Assembly: GCA_017449525.1 (NCBI GenBank)
Contig: JAFTFL010000002.1
Location: 211,052-275,051, forward strand
Reading direction: 5' to 3'
Source: Bacteroidales bacterium
Lineage (GTDB): Bacteria; Bacteroidota; Bacteroidia; Bacteroidales; P3
Length of the DNA stretch: 64,000 bases
This document shows, one piece after another, positions 19,609 through 27,568 of this stretch. The position numbers and the translations under genes were made by a program. Numbering within the stretch: position 1 is the first letter of the stretch; each line of letters starts with the position of its first letter. The notes beneath the pieces are model-generated. The model saw only the letters and a list, made by a program, of their open reading frames with translations. It searched no databases and was not told where the DNA came from.

Positions 19609-21093
19609 TTATGAACGATGTCCTCCTATTTGCTGATTGCGTTGACGCGCAGTGGCTGCATCCTCGTAACTAATGGCTCTTAGGATGGCATTTTTACCAA
19701 AGGTGTGTTTTAGGTTGAGTATCGTCTCCTGCAAGCGATGCTCTGAATCAAGTTGTTCTTGGTCTACAGTTGGCGTTGCTTCTTCAAACAGGCTTAGCTG
19801 CACAGACACCTCTGGTACAGATGTTTCCGAGACATGGTTGGCCACAATATTGATACGTCGAATAAGCAATGACGGATTGACAACTTGATGGAATATATCG
19901 TCGGCAGCTCGCGTGATGAGCCGGCAGGAGGATGTCTTCAGCGGCAGCTGCTGCGAGCCATGAGCAGGGCGAGGTACAGGCCGCCCGTAGTGGTCTTTAG
20001 CAACGGCAACTCGATTGTCCGTCATGGGGCTCTGCGCATCATACCCGATATTGAGCACAATCTGGTCGGTTCGCAGTCCTGCCTCAACCAATTGCAAACT
20101 GAGGTTATCCGCCATTTCCAATACCACGATGCGAGCTTCTTCGAAACTGTAGGGGCGCGCCAGTACTTGACCACTGCTTAATGAATGGTTCTTAGGTTTG
20201 TAGGATCGAGCTAACGATAGCGGACATGATTCCCAACCCCACGCATGGTCAATCAGCAGTTCCGCATTGACTCCAAACAGTTGGTAGAGCGACTCCTCGT
20301 CGCGCACCGATTGGCGTGCCACATCCCCCATGGTGTACATGCCGTGGGCGGCGAGTCGATTGGCCATACCACGTCCTACACGCCAAAAATCGATTATCGG
20401 CCGATGTCCCCACATGGTGTGTCGAAAGCTTTGCTCGTCCAATTCGGCTATGCGAACTCCATTCTTATCGGCAGGCGCGTGCTTTGCCACAATGTCCATA
20501 GCCACCTTGCAAAGAAACATATTTGACCCTATTCCCCCTGTGGCGGTGATGCCTGTCTCTCGAAACACATCGGTAATCATGCGGCGTGTCAATTCGGATG
20601 CCGAGATGCCATAGCGAGGTAGATAGGGTGTGGCATCAATAAAAACCTCATCCACAGAATAAATCAGCACATCCTCCTCTGCCACATGGCGATAATAGGC
20701 CCCAACAATTTGGGCACTCTTCTCCATATAATGCCGCATCCGTGGCACGGCCACAATAAAATCCAATTCCATCTCGGGATGGGCAGCTAATTCCAGAGCC
20801 GAAAATGATTTGCCCAGCAGGGGACGACCATAGAGCCTACGCCGTTCGCGGTTCACTTCGCGTACGCGCTGCTCCACTTCAAAGAGTCGAGCCCTTCCCC
20901 CTATGCCGTAGGCCTTGAGCGATGGTGAAACAGCCAGGCAGATAGTCTTCGACGTGCGACTACTGTCAGCCACTACTAAGCAAGTTGTCAATGGGTCGAG
21001 CCCTCGCGCCACACATTCAACCGATGCGTAGTACGACTTCAAGTCGATCGCTATATACGTATGCTGGCCCAGTTCCTTCACTTGCTTGTTCAT
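19609..21093 (-). CDS. Y-family translesion DNA polymerase (UvrX / DinB type)
   Basis: This 494-residue polymerase has the palm carboxylates D17 (YIAIDLKSYYASVE) and D148-E149 (IYSVDEVFID), so it should be active. The finger region reads ICLAVSPSLKAYGIGGRARL. The helix-hairpin-helix thumb is FWRVGRGMANRLAAHGMYTMGDVA, and the little-finger domain is C-terminal. The sequence is closer to the plasmid/phage UvrX group than to chromosomal DinB. The partner YolD-like gene lies just downstream. SOS-type regulation is likely, but I see no recognisable operator in the 780-bp gap upstream. Confidence 0.9.
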   Translation of the reverse strand: MNKQVKELGQHTYIAIDLKSYYASVECVARGLDPLTTCLVVADSSRTSKTICLAVSPSLKAYGIGGRARLFEVEQRVREVNRERRRLYGRPLLGKSFSALELAAHPEMELDFIVAVPRMRHYMEKSAQIVGAYYRHVAEEDVLIYSVDEVFIDATPYLPRYGISASELTRRMITDVFRETGITATGGIGSNMFLCKVAMDIVAKHAPADKNGVRIAELDEQSFRHTMWGHRPIIDFWRVGRGMANRLAAHGMYTMGDVARQSVRDEESLYQLFGVNAELLIDHAWGWESCPLSLARSYKPKNHSLSSGQVLARPYSFEEARIVVLEMADNLSLQLVEAGLRTDQIVLNIGYDAQSPMTDNRVAVAKDHYGRPVPRPAHGSQQLPLKTSSCRLITRAADDIFHQVVNPSLLIRRINIVANHVSETSVPEVSVQLSLFEEATPTVDQEQLDSEHRLQETILNLKHTFGKNAILRAISYEDAATARQRNQQIGGHRS

Positions 21094-21872
21094 TGCTCGC
21101 CCTTTTCAGCGAATAGGGCTGTTACAAAGAACGACACACCACGCAGAATATTATTGGGGATGCGTGTCATAGCCGATAGTTGTGGTAAAGATGCATGCAT
21201 ATGTGAATTAGTTAGCATCCGACACAATGGTGACCACGAGAAAAAAACTCAGACAGCCCTTATCAATGATTGACCGATTGTCGTATTGTTCAACATCCCT
21301 ATTTACCCGACTGCATTATATGATAGGTTCTGGTTGCATAGCAGAAGTTGGGTCTAATTGGAGGGCCGATTCCGACGGTTTACAATGGGTCGACATTTAC
21401 ATATGTGCTTGTTGATTGCATCGTACACGGGACTTATCATAAAGGTGGTCTCCACCTCTGTAATGGACATGCGCATGCCAGCGCATTGGCATGCGCATCA
21501 ACTCACTGTGGTGTACATAAAGCTATTAACGAATATAAGAATGTGAACAGATAGCAAAATATCAAGCATATAGTATGCGTGATTAACGATGGTAATAGAG
21601 TAGTGGAATATGACCTATAAAACAAAAATGGGGTCCCTCTCGAGTACCCCGAGCCACATGATCATCGCTGATTCATCTGGCTTTTCGGACTGCGAAGATA
21701 CGACCTTTTTTGAAATTGGCAAAATAAGTTTTATCATGCAACGATACGCTCCCTTCTTTGTACCTTCTTCTCCCCTCTATGTGCCTTCTTTGCAATACAT
21801 CCCTAAGGGGAACTGCACACCGCTGAATAAAATCAATAAAGTGAAGAATAGAAACTATCATCTATTAACATA
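21094..21872. other. Gap without a clear gene
   Basis: This 779-bp stretch upstream of the polymerase gene is AT-richer than its neighbours. Short open frames exist on both strands, but none has a recognisable domain or plausible start region. The one clear structure is the inverted repeat at 21469-21498. A short GGGGT/ACCCC pairing lies near 21631-21651. Confidence 0.5.
21469..21498. repeat. Perfect 12-bp inverted repeat
   Basis: ATGCGCATGCCA (21469-21480) and its exact reverse complement (21487-21498) flank GCGCAT. There is no T-run on either side, so it looks more like a protein-binding site or a cruciform than a terminator. Confidence 0.7.
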
Positions 21873-21956
21873 ATGGAGAACCTGACAGACCTACGCAGAA
21901 TACTCGCCAACGACATACGTGTGGAACTCTCCGAGAAGTTTGACCGCAATTCCATT
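21873..21956 (+). pseudogene. 5' fragment of a Mu-like phage virion morphogenesis gene
   Basis: The frame starting at 21873 encodes MENLTDLRRILANDIRVELS followed by EKFDRN. This resembles the N-terminus of Bacteroides Mu-like prophage virion morphogenesis proteins (a pattern like DIRVEL.DEFDRNF). Similarity stops after about 28 codons. The frame then runs through unrelated sequence into the convergent korB gene, so only the 5' tip of the phage gene survives. The MuF head-protein remnant at 25436 is a second piece of such a phage. Confidence 0.5.
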
Positions 21957-22078
21957 ATTACCTGTACGCGTGTCGCTAATTTGGTCCGTCCGTTACATGG
22001 CTGTTTTGGATACACCCTAAGACTGAGTTTTAAAACTTCCTCTCTATCCATATCCAGCCCTCTCCTGATAGACTTAAG

Positions 22079-22106
22079 AAGGGACACCTATCGGGTGTCC
22101 CTTTCT
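22079..22106 (-). terminator. korAB terminator
   Basis: A 10-bp perfect stem (AAGGGACACC, 22079-22088, with 22094-22103) surrounds the loop TATCG. It lies 50 bp beyond the korB stop. Confidence 0.75.
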
Positions 22107-22156
22107 GTTAACAGCCTCTGTGAATGCAACTGTTTGGCGAAATGGTGCGTGCCAGC

Positions 22157-23191
22157 TTACTCTACTTCCCACGTGTCGCCGCTGTTCAGTAGGTCGTCCA
22201 CACAGGTGTACTTAGCGTTGGTCTTGCATTCGTCCATCTGATTTTCGTACAGTGTGGTATAGGTGGGTTTCTGCACGTTTCGAATCACGCCGAGAGCCAC
22301 GGGCAAGTCGCCCTTCATGCGAGCCAACATCATGTGGATACCCGTATCTTCGGTAGTCATATCGTGCACCAGAATGTCGTCTATTGTGATGCCGTTTTCG
22401 CCTACGGTTACTGCTTCCAAGCTACGTCCGTTGAATCGGATGCCTTTGTTGTGCTCCTTGCCGAAGAGCATTGGCTTGCCGTGTTCGAGGACTATGGTAC
22501 GATCGTCGCGCACGGCGCGGTCAGCTATTTCCGTATGTGCCTTATCATTAAATATCACGCAGTTTTGCAGCACTTCTACCACACTTGAACCATCGTGCTC
22601 GGTGGCTTGCTCCATGATTTCAGTAGTCAGCTGGGGCACACAGTCCAGTGCACGTGCAAAAAAGGTGCCTTGTGCACCCATAACGAGTTCACCAGGATTG
22701 AACGGATAGTCGATGGTGCCGTAGGGCGAGGTCTTGGTTATTTGCCCAAATTTGGTCGTGGGTGAATACTGACCTTTTGTCAATCCGTATATCTCGTTGT
22801 TGAAAATAGTGATGTTGACATCCATGTTGCGGCGTACGAGATGGATGAGATGGTTACCACCTATGGCCATGGAGTCGCCATCTCCCATGTTGACCCATAC
22901 GCTGAGCGAAGGGTTGGCTAACTTTACGCCAGTGGCTATGGCGCAGGCGCGTCCATGTATGCCGTGAAAGCCGTAGGTATCCACATAATATGGTATGCGC
23001 GACGAGCATCCGATGCCGCTCACCATGCAGATATTTTCCTTTTTGTGGCCAGCTTTGGGAAATACGTTGAGCAGGGATGAGAGGATGGCGTGGTCGCCAC
23101 ATCCAGGACACCATTTGACCATCTGGTCGCTTGTGAAGTCAGCTTTGGTGTATGTTACATCAGCTTTAGGTACGAAATGTCTTTGTTGCAT
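22157..23191 (-). CDS. korB: 2-oxoglutarate:ferredoxin oxidoreductase, beta subunit
   Basis: This 344-residue subunit binds thiamine diphosphate. The TPP motif is MGDGDSMAIGGNHLIHLVRR to TIFNNEIYGLTKGQYSP. The N-terminal WCPGCGDHAILSS and GCSSRIPYYVDTYGFHGIHG are standard for KorB/OorB. With KorA it decarboxylates 2-oxoglutarate to succinyl-CoA using ferredoxin, or runs in reverse to fix CO2 in anaerobes. It starts 6 bp after the korA stop, so the two form one operon. Other 2-oxoacids cannot be excluded as substrate. Confidence 0.93.
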   Translation of the reverse strand: MQQRHFVPKADVTYTKADFTSDQMVKWCPGCGDHAILSSLLNVFPKAGHKKENICMVSGIGCSSRIPYYVDTYGFHGIHGRACAIATGVKLANPSLSVWVNMGDGDSMAIGGNHLIHLVRRNMDVNITIFNNEIYGLTKGQYSPTTKFGQITKTSPYGTIDYPFNPGELVMGAQGTFFARALDCVPQLTTEIMEQATEHDGSSVVEVLQNCVIFNDKAHTEIADRAVRDDRTIVLEHGKPMLFGKEHNKGIRFNGRSLEAVTVGENGITIDDILVHDMTTEDTGIHMMLARMKGDLPVALGVIRNVQKPTYTTLYENQMDECKTNAKYTCVDDLLNSGDTWEVE

Positions 23192-23197
23192 GATGAT

Positions 23198-25036
23198 TTA
23201 TTCTCCCATTATTTTATTAAACTCTTCTTTCAGTTCGCCCACTTCAAATGGCAGACCCATGATTTTGTTGTATTGGCGCATGGGACACTCAGGATATTTG
23301 GTGCGCAGATAGCCCACAAACTGGCCATTATTAAGTTCGCACACCAATATTTTCTTGTATCGACGCAGCACATCGCCCGTATTCTTGGGCATTGGGCAGA
23401 TGTAGTTGAAGTGGGTGTATGCAACAGGCTTACCTTCGCGGTTCATTTCTTCCACTGCCAGAGTGAGCGCACCACTGGTACCACCCCATCCCACCACGAG
23501 TAGGTCGGCGTTGGGATTGCCCGTAACTACCTGGTCGGGTATGTAATTAGCCACTCGATCAACCTTCTCCTGACGGTTTCGCACCATGAGGGCGTGGTTC
23601 TCTGGGTCGGTCGAAAGTGAACCATCGGGTGTTTTCTCCAGTCCGCCCACGCGGTGGCGCAGGCCTTCCATACCGGGCAATGCCCACTGGCGAGCCATCG
23701 TTTCGGGGTCGCGACGGTACGGACGATAATCGGGGTCATTGGGTGTTGCCAAGCGTGGAGTGATGCTGGGCAGGTCTGCTACGTGGGGAATGCGGAACAG
23801 TTGTGAGCCATTGCCTAGATAGCCGTCTGTGAGCAGGATGACGGGGGTCATGTGTTCCAAGGCCAGTTTTGCAGCGGTGTATGCCCAGTAGAAGCAGTTG
23901 GCGCTGCTTGAAGCGGCCACCACAATGAGGGGGGCTTCGCCGTTGCGCCCATAGAGAGCTTGAACTAAGTCGCTCTGCTCCGTCTTGGTGGGCAGACCCG
24001 TGGAGGGGCCTCCGCGCTGCACATCAACCACCACAAGGGGCAACTCAGTCATGACAGCCAAGCCGAGTGCCTCGCTCTTCAGCGAGAGTCCAGGGCCTGA
24101 TGTGGAGGTACAGGCCAGTGCACCAGCATAGCTGGCGCCGATAGCTGAGCAGATGCCGGCTATTTCGTCTTCTGCTTGAAACACGCGTGCACCGAGGGGT
24201 TTATGTTTGGCCAGCTCCACCATAATGTCGGTAGCTGGAGTGATGGGGTACGAACCAAGGAAGAGTTGACGTCCGCTGCGTTCGCTGGCGGCCAGCAATC
24301 CCCATGCGGTGGCTACGTTGCCCGTAATATTGCGGTAGCGTCCTTTGGGCATTTGCGCCTTAGCTACCTCAACAATGCGAGAGTGAATGAGCTCCAGTTT
24401 GTCGGCATATTCGTAACCTTCGGTCAGCACAGCCTTGTTGAGGGCTATGACGTCGGGCTTTTTAGCGAATTTGCGTTCCAGGTAGGCAAAAGTCTGGTCA
24501 AGCGTTTTGTTGGCCAAGAAAAAGATGATGCCGAGGGCAAACATGTTGCGGCATTTGTCGTAGGTCTTCTTGTCAGCCCCCTGTTGCCGGCCAATGTTTT
24601 CGGTGAACGAGGTGATAGGTGCCTTCACAATGGTGTAGGCGCATTCCATTTCGTCGTTAAACGGTTCGCTGCTGTAGCCTGCTTTACTGATAGCTTCGGG
24701 GGTAAAAGTGTCAACGTCGACAATGACGGTGGCTCCTTTCTTTGCCCATTTAAGGTTGGAACGGAGCGAGGCGGGGTTCATAGCGACGAGGATGTCGCAT
24801 TGGTCGCCCGAACTGTATATGTGCGACCCCACATGAACTTGGTAGCCTGACACACCGGCTATGGTATTGTGGGGGGCGCGTATTTCGGCTGGGTAGTCAG
24901 GGAAAGTTGCTATGTCATTCCCAGTGAGGGCGGATGCGTCGGAGAACAAGGTGCCAGATAGCTGCATGCCGTCGCCGGAATCTCCTGCAAATCGAATGAC
25001 AAGGTCGTTGCGATTAACAATTTGTTTTTGTGCCAT
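23198..25036 (-). CDS. korA: 2-oxoglutarate:ferredoxin oxidoreductase, fused gamma/alpha subunit
   Basis: This is 612 residues. The N-terminal gamma domain (about 1-190) contains VIRFAGDSGDGMQLSGTLFS. It is fused to the alpha (pyrimidine-binding) domain beginning near residue 210 (GNVATAWGLLAASERSGRQL; SYPITPATDIMVELAKH). The core continues with CTSTSGPGLSLKSEALGLAV and a C-terminal PMPKNTGDVLRRYKKILVCE. It forms the catalytic complex with KorB, encoded immediately downstream. A -7 box lies at 25080-25087. Confidence 0.94.
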   Translation of the reverse strand: MAQKQIVNRNDLVIRFAGDSGDGMQLSGTLFSDASALTGNDIATFPDYPAEIRAPHNTIAGVSGYQVHVGSHIYSSGDQCDILVAMNPASLRSNLKWAKKGATVIVDVDTFTPEAISKAGYSSEPFNDEMECAYTIVKAPITSFTENIGRQQGADKKTYDKCRNMFALGIIFFLANKTLDQTFAYLERKFAKKPDVIALNKAVLTEGYEYADKLELIHSRIVEVAKAQMPKGRYRNITGNVATAWGLLAASERSGRQLFLGSYPITPATDIMVELAKHKPLGARVFQAEDEIAGICSAIGASYAGALACTSTSGPGLSLKSEALGLAVMTELPLVVVDVQRGGPSTGLPTKTEQSDLVQALYGRNGEAPLIVVAASSSANCFYWAYTAAKLALEHMTPVILLTDGYLGNGSQLFRIPHVADLPSITPRLATPNDPDYRPYRRDPETMARQWALPGMEGLRHRVGGLEKTPDGSLSTDPENHALMVRNRQEKVDRVANYIPDQVVTGNPNADLLVVGWGGTSGALTLAVEEMNREGKPVAYTHFNYICPMPKNTGDVLRRYKKILVCELNNGQFVGYLRTKYPECPMRQYNKIMGLPFEVGELKEEFNKIMGE

Positions 25037-25079
25037 TTCTATGTTATTTATAGCATTTTGTTGTATGTATAAGTGTCTG

Positions 25080-25087
25080 CAAAAGTA
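25080..25087 (-). promoter_or_regulatory. -7 box of korAB
   Basis: The minus strand reads TACTTTTGCA, 44 bp before the korA start codon. Confidence 0.65.
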
Positions 25088-25435
25088 CGAAGTTTCGTTT
25101 GTATGCCACCTTTTTACGCCACAAGTTTATCCTCCGACAATGGTGCGTTGCGGCTGTGGCCTTGTCTGAGGGCAGTTTATACGCAATCTGGCGCAATTCA
25201 TACACGTAAAAGAAGTGATGTATACATGAAGTACCGTTTTTCTTTTTGCTTGGGGGAACATAAGAGGTCATTGGGGAATTATAAAAACATCATTTGCCCT
25301 CAATGTCCAGTCAAATACTATGTTCAGAAGGCTTGCCCATATAAAAATATTAATAAATACGGCGTATAGGTCATAAATACAGGTATTAGGTGTTAGCGAG
25401 CGATATACAATAAAGCATCACACATATATCATACT
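25088..25435. other. Gap between korA and the MuF remnant
   Basis: This AT-rich stretch has one plus-strand frame ending at 25369. It encodes a short segment with two CxxC-like pairs (NIICPQCPVKYYVQKACPYK). I do not recognise it, and it may be a scrap of the same mobile element. MuF-like sequence begins abruptly at about 25436. Confidence 0.35.
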
Positions 25436-26495
25436 ATCGAGGTGTATTTGAGCAGCAACCACACCTGCAAGGGTAGCAAGAACGTTTTCGTTGACGTCTG
25501 CCCCCCTGCAGGGCAAGTGCCCCAAAGACTTCAAGTTTACGGGCTGGCACCCCCATTGTCGCTGCTACACCACCACGATACTAAAGCCCCCCACCGAAAT
25601 TGATGCTGATGATGAGCGCATCCTCAACGGGAAACCTGTGGACGGGGAGAGCGTGAACAGGGTCGATGATGTGCCAGACGCTTTCAAGCAATGGCTGAGC
25701 GACAACCAAGAGCGAGCGGCCACCAGTTACTCTGTGCTGTACTTCCTAAAGGATAATATGCAGTACGTTCCGGATGAAATGAGGGAGGCCTATGCCTCGC
25801 GTATGCCCTACGGCACCTACGAGGAGTACGCCAAGGCCATGCGTTACAACCGCATTCACGCCCAATTCCCTGCTCCCATCCGCAAGAACAACGCGGGACT
25901 CTCAAAGGTGCTGCCAGTGGTGCAGGGCAAGATTATGAATTTCACGGAGGCCGACGAGGGTAAGGTCAATCCTAACTTTGATACATCCAGTAAAAGCACG
26001 ACATACAATTTCAACTGCGGTACTTGCATTCCTGCCTACCTGCTACGGCGCAGGGGCTACGACGTGACAGCTGGAGAGTACACGAATGGAAAGGGCGTAG
26101 TGTACGACATATCTCAAAATGGGCTGATACCCTACCAGCGACACGATGGCACGGCTATTAAAATAACCGACTCCGAGGTGGTTATGTTTAGTGACTGGAA
26201 AGGGCAACTGGATAAAGGAAAATCAGCAGGCCTTATTACCTTTGTCAGAGGCAATACAAGCGATGCTGGCATTTATATGGTGCGCCTTGGGTGGAAGAAC
26301 GGCGGCGGTCACTTTACAATTGCGGAGCGCGATCATGACGGGAATCTGATTTTCTACGACCCTCAAACTGGCAAAAAAGGCTGGAATAGTTGGTGGCGAA
26401 ATTCTGTCTTACTATCCCAATGCTGACTGATGCGGATAGACGATAAATTGATTGCCCCGTCTGTTGCTGGAGCGTTCAAAAAAGCTCAGCATTGA
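25436..26495 (+). pseudogene. MuF-type phage head protein fused to a papain-fold (Tox-PL) toxin, truncated and frameshifted
   Basis: MuF-like sequence starts without a start codon at 25436 (IEVYLSSNHTCKGSKNVFVD). It changes frame in the C-run at 25501-25506, then continues as CPKDFKFTGWHPHCRCYTT, the Cys/His signature of SPP1-gp7/Mu-F head proteins. A linker follows, then the toxin domain: NFNCGTCIPAYLLRRRGYDV near 26007-26070, GGHFTIAERD (His) and LIFYDPQTG (Asp). This matches the Cys-His-Asp triad of papain-fold glutamine deamidase-type toxins. TGA at 26424 interrupts the frame. The same frame resumes (RIDDKLIAPSVAGAFKK) and ends at 26495, matching the second cassette's end. The intact frame between is 25491-26426. 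Phage-encoded MuF-toxin fusions are known; this copy is probably dead. Confidence 0.72.
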
Positions 26496-26721
26496 CGCTC
26501 TCTATTTCTTTGCAGTCAAAGGTAATTCCGTATTGCCCCCTACAGAACGTAACCAGGTGTATATTGCCTGTTGAACTTTCGAGCGACGGCTTATATTGTG
26601 GCTCAAAATAGAATGTACCTCCCTCGGTGCCAATATACTTAGCTCTGAGGGCGAGGTTGCTAATCTCTTGTTGCGCAAATTGTAGTGCGCCTTGTTCGAG
26701 TTGTCTAATTGAATGCTTCAT
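26476..26721 (-). CDS. Small protein, candidate immunity protein 1
   Basis: From MKHSIRQLEQG at 26721 the product is 81 residues. An upstream ATG at 26733 lies inside the -7 box and is unlikely to be used. The gene converges on the MuF-toxin cassette. Its last 20 bp (ending NAELF) overlap the toxin's original C-terminal codons. It is small and acidic-neutral with no signal peptide or membrane helix, which fits a cytoplasmic inhibitor. I do not recognise a named family. The immunity role is inferred from position and from the identical layout of the second cassette. Confidence 0.55.
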   Translation of the reverse strand: MKHSIRQLEQGALQFAQQEISNLALRAKYIGTEGGTFYFEPQYKPSLESSTGNIHLVTFCRGQYGITFDCKEIESVNAELF

Positions 26722-26730
26722 AATCGGTTG

Positions 26731-26738
26731 CAAAGATG
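26731..26738 (-). promoter_or_regulatory. -7-like box of the candidate immunity gene 1
   Basis: The minus strand reads CATCTTTGCA, one mismatch from TAnnTTTG. The predicted transcript would start only a few bases before the ATG at 26721. Confidence 0.4.
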
Positions 26739-26758
26739 GTTATTTTTCTCAAATTTAC

Positions 26759-27247
26759 GCGAGGTGCAATCTTCTCGCCTACGATCTCCGGCGGCGCGGT
26801 TTCAATATAGAGGCTATGGACAACCTCAATGGTGAGGTATGGAAGATACTTGGTGAAGGCGACACAGAATTGACCATGAAAAACGTGTTTGGTGATAAAG
26901 TATCATTCGATATGTACAAGCCGCTTGGTTTTTCAGAGCCACAAAAAAACAGGAAAAAGAACTTCTCCTTGTTTATTGAAAAATCGACCAAGGAAGAAGG
27001 CCGGTACGAGTTATGCCTTCGTTGGCCTGATGGGGATGGGCATGTTGTCTGCCTCGAAAGACGTGACGGGCTGCTAATTTGGTACGACCCTCAATCTGGG
27101 CAATATGGCGACCGACTATTTACTCACGCCGAGGTTGATTTCCTCGACAGAGTGATGAAGAACGGCATCGGGTTGAGGCGTATCGATGACAAGATAGTCA
27201 ACCGCAAAATGTTTGTGAGACTGCTTAAGAAAGGCCAAGTTCGCTGA
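26759..27247 (+). pseudogene. Second papain-fold toxin domain, 5'-truncated cassette
   Basis: The frame is open from 26627, but homology to the first toxin begins only at about 26759 (ARCNLLAYDLRRRGFNIEA). The upstream part of the domain and the whole MuF carrier are missing. The Asn-Cys pair that starts the active-site motif in the first cassette is lost, while the second Cys is kept. The rest is well preserved: GDGHVVCLERRDG (His), LIWYDPQSG (Asp), and a C-terminus RRIDDKIVNRKMFVRLLKKG. This looks like a silent C-terminal toxin cassette of the kind stored downstream of polymorphic toxin genes. Without a start it is unlikely to be made. Confidence 0.65.
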
Positions 27248-27452
27248 TAATATCAAAACTCTCTCCTCCGATTATAGTCTCTGCCGTATTTCCGTCGAAG
27301 AGGATGAAAATAGGCATTCCTGTGGGGCGAAATTTTCCAGACGCATATACAGGGCCGACGCTGTATGCGGACTTGCCTTTATACACGCCTTCGTAGTCTA
27401 TCGTATTGCCGAGCGTTTTGGCCGCTTCTCTGACTTGTTTTGGTATTTCCAT
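27225..27452 (-). CDS. Small protein, candidate immunity protein 2
   Basis: This 75-residue product (MEIPKQVREAAKTLGNTIDY to ESFDIISELGLS) converges on the second toxin cassette and overlaps its 3' end by 23 bp. Size, lack of a signal, orientation and overlap are the same as for the first putative immunity gene. A loose shared pattern (an aromatic-Gly segment, then a Thr-Gly, then Glu-Ser near the end) hints that the two are distant relatives. I do not recognise a named family. An immunity role is inferred from context. Confidence 0.55.
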   Translation of the reverse strand: MEIPKQVREAAKTLGNTIDYEGVYKGKSAYSVGPVYASGKFRPTGMPIFILFDGNTAETIIGGESFDIISELGLS

Positions 27453-27568
27453 TGTTCTACTGGTTTTTACGAGTTTTTCTCAAGTTTTGCATTCTCGCAA
27501 CGAACTTTCTGCGCTTGGGTGTTTATTACCCCGTGGATTTTCCGTTTGCGAAAGGTGTAAGCACTCCA

